Notes: generated by a model not told the origin, from the letters alone. A DNA stretch of 64,000 nucleotides from Saprospiraceae bacterium (GCA_016714985.1 JADKBS010000029.1:23682-87681); one strand, 5' to 3'. Shown: positions 18,421 to 27,201, numbered from the stretch's first letter. Made by a program: numbers and translations.

Positions 18421-19962
18421 TCAATTTCCCAATTTCACCCCCACCTCCCGTTCCAATGCCTCCATTGCCATGGCCCAGAGGTGATCGTAGGGGATGTTCT
18501 CCACTTCGTGCGGGGCATCGGCGAGCATTACGGGCTGGGTGGACATACGGCGAATCCAATCTGCCGATTTTTCCTCTGAATCCTTCCTTTTGAAATCTGC
18601 TTTTTGAATTTGTAGCAATGCCTTGATGAAGCAAAAGCTGCGGAAGGCGTCGTCGCCTTCCTTTAGGTTTCGGTCGGCATATTTATCAAGGGCGAGGAAA
18701 CGGTCGTAGGCATCATCATAGCGTTTTAGATAAAGCAAGAAAATGCCGTGAACCATGAGTACAGGGATGTTCATGCCCCGTTTGTCCTTTGAGAAGTCGG
18801 GCACCTCGTTCAAAAACTTGGTGGGCCTAAACCCCGATTTTTTCCGCTCTGCTTCCGTTGGTTTGATTTTTCCTGCGGTAATGAGTAATTGGATATAGGC
18901 TTCGTGCAGTTTCCAGGTCTGTTGTTCGATGGTAGCGAGGTGGCCAAAATGTTTGTGGGCGCTGGCCTTTGCATAAACGGCGTATGCGGCTTGATAATCC
19001 TGTTTGTGGAACTGTAGCACAATTTGCTGTTCCAAGCCTTTGAACCAGTTGTGGGTGCCAGCCTCGGCTAGGTTTTCGGCATATTTGGCCCATTCCTCGG
19101 CTTCTTCGTATTTGTGGAGCATAGTGAGGGAGACGACGAGGGTATGAGCGAACATGCCAGGCACCGACTTTGGTGTAGCAAACCTCGCTTCAAAATAGCG
19201 AATAGCCCTTTTGCAAACTTCAGCGGTACCAGCATAGTCATGTACGCTTGCCCTTTGCAAATTAGCTATAACATGATAGTACAAATGTAGGCGATGTGCA
19301 TGGTGCTTCTGAACAAGTGGTTCCAGAATTGCCAAATATGCTGCTGCTTTTTCACTGACCCAGGGCTTGCTTGCCTTTGATTTGACGTAAGGGGCTATCA
19401 GATCCAAATACATTTTCTCTGCTTGAATGGTAACTCCAAGTACTTCATAATTTTCGTCAACCAACCTTTCATAATAGATCCTTTTTTTTTCGTCCTGCTC
19501 TTTATAAGCATAGTATCCAAGCAAATTCCTTGCAAGTTCCAATATCACCTCCGTTAACTCGTACTTGATAGCTTGCTCAATGGTTTTTTCGGCAACTTCA
19601 TGCGACGAATGCCTTGCCCCCTTTGCCTCCAACATTTTCACTGCGGCCATGTTCCGGTAGCAAGTATGTAGAGCAGCTTGGGCATCGTTGAACTCCGCCT
19701 TTTTCACATCAATGAAAAAAAAGGTATTCACCAACCTTTTGAAAAAAGAGTTCCGCATGTTGCGGTATTCGGTGTGGGAGCCATCCTTGCCATCGCCGAA
19801 AAAATGGCGGGCAGCCTCGTCATCAGTCAGCAACTTACCTTCGGCCAGCAGGTTGTAGAAGACCTCGTAGCGGTCGTTGGCATCTGGGTTGTAGCCCAGT
19901 ACCTTCACTTCTTTGCGTTTGTACTTCGTGACGAGGTGTATGAGTTCTTGTAGTGCGAACAT
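18421..19962 (-). CDS. Helical-repeat (TPR-like) protein of unknown function
   Basis: The 513-residue cytosolic protein has no signal peptide or membrane segment. It is almost entirely alpha-helical, with repeated paired helices containing Tyr/Ala packing positions (for example LLGYYAYKEQDEKKRIYYER, then YAKYAENLAEAG). This looks like a divergent TPR or SEL1-like solenoid. I do not recognise a named family. The N-terminus (MFALQELIHLVTKYKRKEVK) is charged. It stands alone on the minus strand between dapA and the leader modules. Confidence 0.65.
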   Translation of the reverse strand: MFALQELIHLVTKYKRKEVKVLGYNPDANDRYEVFYNLLAEGKLLTDDEAARHFFGDGKDGSHTEYRNMRNSFFKRLVNTFFFIDVKKAEFNDAQAALHTCYRNMAAVKMLEAKGARHSSHEVAEKTIEQAIKYELTEVILELARNLLGYYAYKEQDEKKRIYYERLVDENYEVLGVTIQAEKMYLDLIAPYVKSKASKPWVSEKAAAYLAILEPLVQKHHAHRLHLYYHVIANLQRASVHDYAGTAEVCKRAIRYFEARFATPKSVPGMFAHTLVVSLTMLHKYEEAEEWAKYAENLAEAGTHNWFKGLEQQIVLQFHKQDYQAAYAVYAKASAHKHFGHLATIEQQTWKLHEAYIQLLITAGKIKPTEAERKKSGFRPTKFLNEVPDFSKDKRGMNIPVLMVHGIFLLYLKRYDDAYDRFLALDKYADRNLKEGDDAFRSFCFIKALLQIQKADFKRKDSEEKSADWIRRMSTQPVMLADAPHEVENIPYDHLWAMAMEALEREVGVKLGN

Positions 19963-20088
19963 GCCTGGGTGGAGTTTTTGATAAAAAAAATGTTTGAGTG
20001 GCGGGAAGGTAATAGTTTCTGTTAGAAAAAGAAGAAACGCAAGTGATTTATTGTTGGCAAACTATACTTTTCAACATCCCTTTCCCAG

Positions 20089-20183
20089 TTTGGGGTGTTA
20101 GGAACGGCGGTAACTGTCCGTGACTTGGGTTGAGAGCGCCCATAGCTTTGTACCATTCGTTCACCATTAAAAATTTTAAAGCT
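20089..20183 (+). promoter_or_regulatory. Leader module copy A
   Basis: It opens with a box close to TTTGGGGTATTAGGAAACGG (here TTTGGGGTGTTAGGAACGG) followed by AACTGTC, contains TAGCTTTG (exact TAnnTTTG) about 50 bases later, and ends at an ATG 95 bases after the box. Copies B and C show the same order and spacing. Confidence 0.7.
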
Positions 20184-20324
20184 ATGTCGACCACATTACT
20201 CAATGCCATTATTGCCGCACTTATCGCACTTGGACTCCTTAGCAGCCCAACCGAATGGAACACTAAAACCCAGCAAGAAAAGGACACGCTGACGGAGATT
20301 GTTATAAACGATTTAGACCAATAA
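20184..20324 (+). CDS. Small 46-residue protein after leader module A
   Basis: It starts MSTTLLNAIIAALIALGLLSS, a single hydrophobic segment, then a short polar tail (TEWNTKTQQEKDTLTEIVIN). It could be a small membrane or secreted peptide. Support comes from the conserved upstream module, the ATG placed 95 bases after its box, and a terminator about 30 bases past the stop. The function is unknown; a link to the neighbouring toxin locus is only positional. Confidence 0.5.
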   Translation: MSTTLLNAIIAALIALGLLSSPTEWNTKTQQEKDTLTEIVINDLDQ

Positions 20325-20352
20325 AGGCGAGCCTTGTGCATGGAAACTAAAA

Positions 20353-20392
20353 TCCGGCAACCATGACTTCTCATGGTTGCCGGACTTTTTTT
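20353..20392 (+). terminator. Rho-independent terminator
   Basis: A perfect 14-bp stem, TCCGGCAACCATGA (20353-20366) and its complement (20371-20384), has a CTTC loop and is followed by CTTTTTTT. Confidence 0.9.
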
Positions 20393-20649
20393 GTGCAAGT
20401 TCGCCTTCAAAATCCTTTAAAAATGGCATTTCCTTGAAATTAAGCACAGGCTTGACCGCAAACCCTCCTCGGCGGGCAAGCTACCCACTGCCGAACTGCC
20501 CACTTTTACCTTTGCCTACCACTGATGGTCTTGCATCCAGCAAAAATTGGCCAAAGCCAAAGCAATGGCCTGTCCAAATTTGTTCCGCACTGACTGCCAC
20601 CCCGAGGGGTCGGGACAAGACCTGCCAACTTTTTAACTATCACCCCAAT

Positions 20650-20742
20650 TTTGGGGTATTAAGAAACGGCCAAACTGTCTTTGGAACTTGGCCCTTGGCG
20701 ATAGCATCTTTGCACCAACACTTGAGAAAAGAACATAAAGCT
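20650..20742 (+). promoter_or_regulatory. Leader module copy B
   Basis: TTTGGGGTATTAAGAAACGG is followed by AAACTGTC, CATCTTTGC about 55 bases later, CTTGAGAAAAGAACATAAAG, and the ATG 93 bases after the box start. The preceding 20393-20649 contains ACTGCC-rich sequence that is partly repeated before copy C, and no gene. Confidence 0.75.
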
Positions 20743-20850
20743 ATGAAAACCCGAGTTTGAAAAAATGGCAAGGTTCAGCGCTTTGAAAAAGATTGGGGTG
20801 CTGAACGCTTGACTTTTGAAACCCAAACCCCAGAACAACAAGCTAACTAA
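20743..20850 (+). pseudogene. Tiny ORF after leader module B, interrupted by TGA
   Basis: It reads MKTRV, then TGA (20758-20760), then KNGKVQRFEKDWGAERLTFE and a further 10 codons to TAA. The frame is otherwise open for 35 codons. It may be a small peptide gene with a nonsense change, or noncoding. Confidence 0.3.
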
Positions 20851-21061
20851 TAAGGGGCCGACCGCCCCTTTGGGGATTCCCCAGCGGGGCAAGCGCCCGC
20901 TCATTAACGGACAATAATCTTGACATATATACGGTATTGACAGTAGGTGACCAGTGCCGAGGAAAGGGGCTCGGTACCCGGCACTGCGTCAGGCATTCAG
21001 GGTTTATGCAGTTACATGGCCCAGACTGCCCACTGTCGAACTGCCCACTGCCAACTCAAAA

Positions 21062-21153
21062 TTTGGGGTATTAGGAAACAGGCAGACTGTCCTTGATTTC
21101 TGACGTTGGACGACCGCATCTTTGCGTCAACAGTTGAGAGAAGAACTATAATC
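21062..21153 (+). promoter_or_regulatory. Leader module copy C
   Basis: TTTGGGGTATTAGGAAACAG is followed by AGACTGTC, CATCTTTGC, GTTGAGAGAAGAAC and the ATG 92 bases after the box start. It is the copy next to the toxin locus. Confidence 0.75.
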
Positions 21154-21231
21154 ATGAAAATTAATTTGAGATTGTATTTACCCTCCCTGATTCATAGGCT
21201 TCGATGCCGGATGAAAACTATGGAGCACTGA
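21154..21231 (+). CDS. 25-residue basic peptide after leader module C
   Basis: MKINLRLYLPSLIHRLRCRM plus five residues. It is Arg-rich and follows a conserved module at the conserved spacing. It may be a leader peptide or noncoding; the only support is position. Confidence 0.3.
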   Translation: MKINLRLYLPSLIHRLRCRMKTMEH

Positions 21232-21265
21232 ATTTCATTTTTTTGACATTATCAATAGCTGCAAC

Positions 21266-22033
21266 ATGACAACGCAATTTAAGACTAGCCTGGCCCTTTT
21301 CATTTTAGGTTTGACAGGAATCATATCCTTGGTATTTTCGCCATTACCGATAAAAATTCCTGATGAGATTTTGGCAAAATATTCGCCATCCACGCTATCA
21401 TTGCTTATGATGGTGCAACCAGCAGTACTCTTATTTATTGCTGTGATAATTGGCAAGCGCCTAACACCAAGGGTTAATTTGTCTGCGCCCCTATTGAAAG
21501 GGTTATTTGATGGAGAATTTAAACGGGGTCTGTTTAAAGAACAATTAAAGATAGGCAGTCTTTTGGGTTTCAGTATGGGCTTGTTGCTAGCATTTACGAC
21601 ATACCTGTCCACCTCTTTTTTACCTGAAGAATTAACATCTTTGAACGCTTCAACAGGCATCTCACCAATCGCAAGGTTTCTGTACGGCGGAATAACGGAA
21701 GAAGTGCTGGTGCGTTGGGGCTTCATGTCACTATTTGTGTGGGCTTGTTGGAAGCTATTCGGTAGAAGAGCAAATGAGCCGACTCCCGCTATCTATTGGG
21801 TAGGTATATTTTTGGCAGCGTTTCTGTTTGGCATAGGCCATTTGCCTGCTGTTTATGGGTTAGTTGAAACCGTAACACCTTTAACGATTTTTTATATCAT
21901 TGTCGCAAACATGGCATTTGGCATAGTCGCAGGCTGGCTGTTCTGGAAGAAAGGAATTGAAGCAGCTATCATAGCCCATGTTTTTGCGCATATTGGGATG
22001 ATAGTGGTGGAATTTGCAGGAAATACCATTTGA
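21266..22033 (+). CDS. CPBP-family intramembrane metalloprotease (candidate immunity)
   Basis: The 255-residue protein has about seven hydrophobic segments. CPBP (Abi/CAAX) signatures are visible: EEVLVRWGF (EExxxR motif) near residues 150-160, FGIGHLPAV (motif 2 His) near 195, and the final AHVFAHIGM (motif 3 His). These would form the metal site in the membrane. In bacteria, members of this family are often found with peptide bacteriocins, where they give self-immunity or process precursors. It lies directly before the DUF1648 and sdp genes on the same strand in the same AT-rich tract, so an immunity role is a reasonable inference. Confidence 0.85.
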   Translation: MTTQFKTSLALFILGLTGIISLVFSPLPIKIPDEILAKYSPSTLSLLMMVQPAVLLFIAVIIGKRLTPRVNLSAPLLKGLFDGEFKRGLFKEQLKIGSLLGFSMGLLLAFTTYLSTSFLPEELTSLNASTGISPIARFLYGGITEEVLVRWGFMSLFVWACWKLFGRRANEPTPAIYWVGIFLAAFLFGIGHLPAVYGLVETVTPLTIFYIIVANMAFGIVAGWLFWKKGIEAAIIAHVFAHIGMIVVEFAGNTI

Positions 22034-22120
22034 TTTCTTACATCACTTAACCCTAATTTCACCAGTGTTCAAAGCGATAGCCAATCATACGCTTATTTTT
22101 ATACCATAATCACTTGTAAA

Positions 22121-22606
22121 ATGAATGCACAACGACCAAAGTTAATGGTTAAGCATACGCAATTTGACAAAATTGTAGAGATTTTTGGTTGGGTATCAAT
22201 AGTTGCAGTATGGGCAATTACCATCCCAAGTTTCTTTTGGCTGCCAAGTGACATAACTGTACACTATAACATCTGGGGAGAGGGGAATGGCACTGGGGAT
22301 AAAAATATATTGTTTACCCTTCCCATAATAGGCACAGTTGTATTTTTTGCTATCTCAATTGCTATGAGAATACCGCAAAAATTCAATTATGCAGTGAAAC
22401 TGACAGAAGAAAAAGCAGAAAAAGAGTACACACATGCCGTTAGGACCTTAGGGTATATTAGAACAGGAGTTGCTTTGACTTTCTTTCTAATAGCAATAAA
22501 AACGCTTGGCTACCTCGAACGATATTTGTTGAATTCCTGGCTTTCTATTTCAATTGCTTTGATTGTGGTGGCAATTGCGGGGTTGTCTGTGCTTAGAAAA
22601 GAATAG
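22121..22606 (+). CDS. DUF1648 membrane protein, SdpI-like (candidate immunity)
   Basis: The 161-residue protein has four hydrophobic segments. The first loop carries the DUF1648 signature LPSDITVHYNIWGEGNGTGD. DUF1648 is the N-terminal part of SdpI, the Bacillus subtilis immunity protein against the SDP toxin; the SdpI C-terminal part is not evident here. Its place directly ahead of sdpA/B/C-like genes makes it the best immunity candidate. It could alternatively act only as a membrane signalling partner. Confidence 0.8.
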   Translation: MNAQRPKLMVKHTQFDKIVEIFGWVSIVAVWAITIPSFFWLPSDITVHYNIWGEGNGTGDKNILFTLPIIGTVVFFAISIAMRIPQKFNYAVKLTEEKAEKEYTHAVRTLGYIRTGVALTFFLIAIKTLGYLERYLLNSWLSISIALIVVAIAGLSVLRKE

Positions 22607-23002
22607 GAGCATGCTTCCCCTCAATATTTTTTCTACGGTATGAATCTGTGCAAACAATGTGGCTAGCATTCAAATCGTGCAATATGCCTTCCTGTAATAA
22701 CCACAGAAAGAAAGGAAAAAAATTGGCGCATACTAAAGCCAGCTATTTGGGAAGTTGTCAAATCTCAATAGCATGCAACAAGTGGCGATGATCAACTTTT
22801 ATCAACATCATCAAACACAAGCAAACAATGACAGTACAAACCATAATTAGCGCAACCTGATTTAAAATCGCTTTATTGTCCCTACATCCCTTTATCCAAT
22901 TCAGCACTTTACAAAACATGTGCCGCTCAGGATATTGCCAAAGACTCGTATTGATGGGCGAAAAAGCAATTAATCGTGAACAATCATTCAATCATCAATT
23001 CA
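22607..23002. other. AT-rich intergenic region before sdpA1
   Basis: These 396 bases hold no convincing gene. No exact TAnnTTTG box or hairpin stands out. The sdpA1 promoter is probably here. Confidence 0.5.
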
Positions 23003-23554
23003 ATGAAAACTTACGTAACTACCATCCTCGTGGGCATCTTTGCCCTTATTGTGTCCTATTCTTGCAGGACAAGAGACTCCATCATTGATTATCCTTACCA
23101 ACTAAAGCGATGTATTGCCATGGTTATTCCACAAGGCTGGGGGTTTTTCACAAAAAGCGCACGAGACCCCAATTATTATGTTTACAAGAAAGACAGTTCA
23201 GGCACATTTAAGCGATACACAATTAACAATACTAGCATCGTGAACGCTTTCGGTGTTTCAAGGTATTCCAGAAGGCTTTCTTACGAATCCTCAATTATAT
23301 TGAACGAATTGAAGAACGCAGCATGGACAGAGATAAAAGGCGTTGACCTGCCCAACGCTTCCGAATTGCAAACAAATTATTTGTTCATAGAACATGCTGC
23401 GCTTAAAAATTTCGACTCTGGACAGTATTTACTTTGCAAAGAGGACATCATCCCCTGGGCATGGAAACGGAACTTTATAGAAGAAAATACAAGGCGAGAC
23501 TATATCTTCATTGATATGGTAAATTGTAATCAACAAAAACATCTTCAGTCATGA
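23003..23554 (+). CDS. SdpA-family protein 1
   Basis: The start at ATG 23003 gives 183 residues; a GTG at 22976 would add nine. A signal or anchor segment (TTILVGIFALIVSYSC) is followed by the family core: VIPQGWGFFTKSARDPNYYVY near residues 45-65, then FGVSRYSRR, and IIPWAWKRNF near the end. SdpA is a cytosolic or membrane-associated protein required, with SdpB, to turn pro-SdpC into active SDP peptide in B. subtilis. The gene overlaps sdpB1 by four bases (ATGA), so the two are translationally coupled. A second, diverged copy lies at 27202. Confidence 0.88.
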   Translation: MKTYVTTILVGIFALIVSYSCRTRDSIIDYPYQLKRCIAMVIPQGWGFFTKSARDPNYYVYKKDSSGTFKRYTINNTSIVNAFGVSRYSRRLSYESSIILNELKNAAWTEIKGVDLPNASELQTNYLFIEHAALKNFDSGQYLLCKEDIIPWAWKRNFIEENTRRDYIFIDMVNCNQQKHLQS

Positions 23555-24477
23555 AAAACATCTTCACCAATAAACTTGGCATCGCTAGAAGCATAACTGC
23601 CTTAGCACTACTATCTACGCTTCTGTTGAACAATAAAGATGTGCTTTTTTTGGAAAACATGTCGCTTCCAGAGAACCCAAACATCCTTGAAAGGCTCAAT
23701 CTTTTCTTGATGTTTGGATATGAAAACCTATACATAAGCTATTCAATAGGCATAGCAATACTTGTATCGGTTTTGGTAGGAGTATATCCAAGGTTCACAG
23801 GAATCCTACATTGGTGGGTTTGCTTCAGTTTTTTTGGCTCATCAATAATCGTGGAAGGTGGTGACCAAGTCGCCCAAATACTGTCACTGCTTCTAATTCC
23901 CATTACCTTACTCGATCCGCGCACTAATCATTTTGGAAAGCAAATTGAGGTAGGCGCCATTCGAACACAAATGGCAAATGGTTTTTGGTTTATTATTAAG
24001 CTACAAGCAGCTCTTTTGTACCTTGAAGCTGGCGTCGCCAAATTGTATTCCTCGTCTCCCGAATGGGCTGATGGCACAGGTTTGTACTATTGGATAAACA
24101 ATGGAAACTTTGGGAGAGGCGACGGGTTGGTTTCGTTGATGAATTCCTTGATGACATCCCCTGTAATCTCATATTTATTCACACATAGTATCATAGTCCT
24201 TGAAATTTCTTTATTCGGTATGCTGTTCTCAACAAACTTGAAGTTAAAGAAATATCTTTTCATAGTGGCTATTATGTTTCATTTCAGCATTGTTGTCTAT
24301 TTTGGGTTGGTTTCCTTCTTCCTGAATATGGCTGGCCTGTTGGTAATATACCTACTTGATATAAGCAACCCAGTCAATCTTAGTTTAACGAATATTTACA
24401 GAACAGCTTCCTCCTTGTTGCAAAGGTTGAGGTTGGCGAAAAGGGAAAATATTGCAGCTTTCGACCCTACAAATTGA
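23551..24477 (+). CDS. SdpB-family membrane protein 1
   Basis: The 308-residue polytopic protein has about seven hydrophobic segments and the HTTM-like layout of SdpB. Family features are RFTGILHWWVCFSF, VEGGDQVAQILSLLLIP, LQAALLYLEAGVAKLY, and FHFSIVVYFGLVSFF near the end. SdpB is required together with SdpA for SDP maturation. Start codon coupling to sdpA1 and the toxin genes downstream support this role. The copy at 27750 shares these blocks, with the variant VQDGGDQVAQ. Confidence 0.88.
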   Translation: MKNIFTNKLGIARSITALALLSTLLLNNKDVLFLENMSLPENPNILERLNLFLMFGYENLYISYSIGIAILVSVLVGVYPRFTGILHWWVCFSFFGSSIIVEGGDQVAQILSLLLIPITLLDPRTNHFGKQIEVGAIRTQMANGFWFIIKLQAALLYLEAGVAKLYSSSPEWADGTGLYYWINNGNFGRGDGLVSLMNSLMTSPVISYLFTHSIIVLEISLFGMLFSTNLKLKKYLFIVAIMFHFSIVVYFGLVSFFLNMAGLLVIYLLDISNPVNLSLTNIYRTASSLLQRLRLAKRENIAAFDPTN

Positions 24478-24504
24478 AATACTGCAAAGTCAAAAATATC
24501 AGTA

Positions 24505-25330
24505 TATCCCCTCGGCATTAGAGCGTTCTCCTGCGCTTTACAATTAATCAGGTGCGCAAACCAGCTGCGTCAATGCTGGGCAATTTTTTCACATAATTAA
24601 TCAAAAGTTATGAAAATTTCAACTATTCAAAAGTATGCAAAAAGCCGCCTAAGCATAGGCTTGATGATTCTGGCCATACTTGGGTCATCTTTCAGCGGCA
24701 TTAGTAGGTCGGCAGCGAGTACTGCAGTCTTCACAAAGAGTGATTTGTTCAAAGCTGTCTTCTTTTTGGATGGAGACCTTGTAAATCAAGTGCCTACACT
24801 CAAAAAGTCCAAATCTTACTCAATCGGGAAAAAGACACAGGAGGATGCCAGCATGCAGGAGGCCATCACACAAAGTGTGAACGCTATGGATCCAAGCTAT
24901 CAAGACCGGCTATATAGGGCTGTCACAAGCAATGACCACCTATCTATTTCCAATACATTGAAAGAAGGGGGGGAGTTGGTGCTTATCGCCGGTGCCCTTA
25001 AAGTAGATCGTTCGACTACTCCTGGATTCCCAGACCTCTCACGCTTCGACCTTACGAAAGCTGCTGACCGAGCGCAGGCTGCCACTTTGATAAAAGATTT
25101 TGGAGATGGAGGGGATGTTCAAGAAATCGCATTTCTTGTAATTGCCATCTACTATTATCTTGCGCTGTGGAAACTTGTAGTTATTCCCTTCGCTCCCGAT
25201 GACACCCTGAACGAGCTTTACCGAACTGTCAGCGCAGATGCTTCTATATCTCACGACAAGTTGGTTAGCGACCTGGTTGCTATCTAATCTCAGTGCGCCT
25301 TAACGGAAGCAATTAATTGCCGAGGGGATA
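24505..25330. repeat. 13-bp inverted repeat flanking the first sdpC-like gene
   Basis: TATCCCCTCGGCA (24505-24517) recurs as TGCCGAGGGGATA (25318-25330), one arm on each side of the toxin gene. The arms may be coincidental or mark a small cassette. Confidence 0.5.
24610..25287 (+). CDS. SdpC-family toxin precursor 1
   Basis: The 225-residue protein has an N-terminal hydrophobic segment (residues 14-36) as export signal. It follows the SdpC plan: FTKSDLFKAVFFLDGDLVNQ (41-60) corresponds to the family motif xxFRGLLFGQGEV, and the helical block DPSYQDRLYRAVTSNDHLSI (94-113) matches DQPQYMDELKQSIDSKD of B. subtilis SdpC. A hydrophobic segment at 172-194 (AFLVIAIYYYLALWKLVVIP) is in the position of the mature SDP peptide. 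The tail ISHDKLVSDLVA is shared with precursor 2. There is no Cys in the peptide region, unlike B. subtilis SDP. It would be secreted, cut and active on membranes. Confidence 0.85.
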   Translation: MKISTIQKYAKSRLSIGLMILAILGSSFSGISRSAASTAVFTKSDLFKAVFFLDGDLVNQVPTLKKSKSYSIGKKTQEDASMQEAITQSVNAMDPSYQDRLYRAVTSNDHLSISNTLKEGGELVLIAGALKVDRSTTPGFPDLSRFDLTKAADRAQAATLIKDFGDGGDVQEIAFLVIAIYYYLALWKLVVIPFAPDDTLNELYRTVSADASISHDKLVSDLVAI

Positions 25331-25443
25331 ATATTGGTTGATTCGCATCCGTAAGCGCACAATTACTTCATCAACCTTTTTCTCAACACCCTAGCGAAAG
25401 CCTTTTTCGAAAAGGAAATGCACGGGTTTAATTTACTCAAATC

Positions 25444-26148
25444 ATGAATTTATCATCTATCAATAGAATAGCCCGTTCACCTATTTTTATGGGCTTTATG
25501 GTCGCTACCATTTTTTTAGCAACCTTTTTTGAAGTAGCAGCTAAGTCAACACCTGCAACACTTGGCTATACGCACACAGAACTGTTTAAGGCTATATACT
25601 TCTTGGAAGGCGACTTGGTTAACAGAGTACCTGCATTGCAGAAGTTCAAGAGCTATGTTCCAAAGGATGAAATGAGGCAGAATGTTGAAATGCAAAATGG
25701 CATCATTTCGGAGTTTAATAAAATTGACCCTTCTTTTATGCAAAGATTGCATGATGCTGTGGCTGATAATGACCACTACCGCATTTCCTCTACAATTAAA
25801 GAGGGAGGGGAGCTTCAGATACTTGCAGTTTCCAAACATTTGCGCAAAATGGGAAATACGTCAATACCAAGCATTGACAGATTTGACCTAAGCACTCAAT
25901 CAGGCCGTCAGGGCGCTTCTGCTATGCTTATGAGCTACTATGGCGGGTTGGACAATTTTCCTGAAGAATATGGTATGCAAGCATGTGCCTTGTTGGCTGT
26001 TGCAATCGCTGTAGCTGTCGTATTGTTTGTTTACTTTTGGGTTGAGACATCCAGTGTAGCCAACCCAGACTCATATTACAGCACACTTTTGAAAGATACA
26101 TCCATATCCCACGATAGACTAGTCAGCCAATTGGTCGCTTTGGATTAA
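25444..26148 (+). CDS. SdpC-family toxin precursor 2
   Basis: The 234-residue paralogue of precursor 1 has a signal or anchor at 13-33. YTHTELFKAIYFLEGDLVNR (42-61), IDPSFMQRLHDAVADNDHYR and IKEGGELQIL follow the family pattern. The hydrophobic peptide region (178-200) differs: MQACALLAVAIAVAVVLFVY, with a single Cys at 181 and a Phe/Tyr/Trp end. The tail is ISHDRLVSQLVA. N-terminal parts are much closer to precursor 1 than the peptide segments are, as expected if the toxin part diversifies. Confidence 0.85.
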   Translation: MNLSSINRIARSPIFMGFMVATIFLATFFEVAAKSTPATLGYTHTELFKAIYFLEGDLVNRVPALQKFKSYVPKDEMRQNVEMQNGIISEFNKIDPSFMQRLHDAVADNDHYRISSTIKEGGELQILAVSKHLRKMGNTSIPSIDRFDLSTQSGRQGASAMLMSYYGGLDNFPEEYGMQACALLAVAIAVAVVLFVYFWVETSSVANPDSYYSTLLKDTSISHDRLVSQLVALD

Positions 26149-26436
26149 CCTATTGGTTCTCTCGTTATATGAGATTTTATCATGATGAAAAGTTCATCAT
26201 GGATGTATAGGGCATGGAGCATTAGGTTTGGCCAGTCATACTTTCCAATGAACGACTGGCTGGTCAAGCCTATGCTTGTCTTTTCCCTTCGGAATTTTTC
26301 ACTATTTACAATACTAAAAAAAACCATTAGTTCTCTTTTTATTCCTCACTTGTCTAAGTGCTTCTTATTTGGCAACTGAAATTCACATAGTTGATTCCAT
26401 TTAAAAAAGCACACAGACTATAACTCAAAATTAGTT
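26149..26436. other. Intergenic region between sdpC2 and sdpC3
   Basis: These 288 bases have an imperfect hairpin near 26231-26280 (CCAGTC and GACTGG arms) and no convincing gene. A 65-codon open frame at 26182 shows no coding signs. Confidence 0.4.
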
Positions 26437-27090
26437 ATGAAAGCTATTATTCTTTCTTGCATCGTTCGGAAAAAGCAATCTTTATTAATGATTGCATTAA
26501 GTCTTTTAACAGGCTTTTTGTATGCTCAAAGAACTGGCGAAACGCTGTTCCGTGCAGTTTATTTCGGCGAGGGTGCTGCAGCGACAGCGATTCCAGAATT
26601 AAATGGCATTTCTATTGGCAGTTTTACGAGCAATGCTAACGACATCCAAGAGACGCATCAAATTCAGGACAGAATCGTCAGCCAAATAAATTCAATGGAC
26701 GCCAATTTTTTCGAGTCCTTCCGCCAAGCAATCACCTCAAAGAACCATGTGTTGGTCAGGTCTAAGCTAGATGAAGGAAAGGCTAAGATTAATGCAGCGA
26801 GCACAAGTTTGGGTTATACAAGGAACGCTGAATTCGAGGCAAAGTTAACAGCTGAGGTAACGAAAAGCATCCCCCCCGGAGCCTCTTATGAGGGCATTAA
26901 CCAAGCCTTGCGCGACTATTTCCGGGAACACGCTGGCAATACGGGTGAAACCGCCAAACTGGGCGGATTGATACACCATTGGGTCATTGCAGCCTGGATA
27001 ACAGTTTACGAATGGATATGGGACGCAGACGAATATTTCTCAACGACCTATAAGGATCGGCTGGTGTCGTCTATTGTCAAGAATTGGTAA
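26437..27090 (+). CDS. SdpC-family toxin precursor 3 (divergent)
   Basis: The 217-residue protein has a signal peptide ending LYAQ (about residue 31). The family motif is ETLFRAVYFGEGAAATAIPE (35-54), closer to the SdpC consensus than copies 1 and 2 because it keeps the FGEG form. MDANFFESFRQAITSKNHVL follows. The candidate peptide region (177-195) is LIHHWVIAAWITVYEWIW, Trp-rich and Cys-free. The tail is YKDRLVSSIVKNW. It is the first gene upstream of sdpA2-sdpB2, so it may be matured by that pair. Confidence 0.82.
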   Translation: MKAIILSCIVRKKQSLLMIALSLLTGFLYAQRTGETLFRAVYFGEGAAATAIPELNGISIGSFTSNANDIQETHQIQDRIVSQINSMDANFFESFRQAITSKNHVLVRSKLDEGKAKINAASTSLGYTRNAEFEAKLTAEVTKSIPPGASYEGINQALRDYFREHAGNTGETAKLGGLIHHWVIAAWITVYEWIWDADEYFSTTYKDRLVSSIVKNW

Positions 27091-27201
27091 ATTAGCCAAG
27101 GGGCAAGCAATAGCGTAGCAAAGGAGAACTAATAGATTTCCCAAAGCCTTGCCATTGCTTCCCCTCTCTTCCGCATCTATCAACAATATAAAAAAAAGCA
27201 C

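Noticed and set aside
26182..26379. 65-codon ORF between sdpC2 and sdpC3 as an additional small toxin or immunity gene
   Set aside because: It has no conserved spacing, no sdp family similarity and overlaps a hairpin; too weak.
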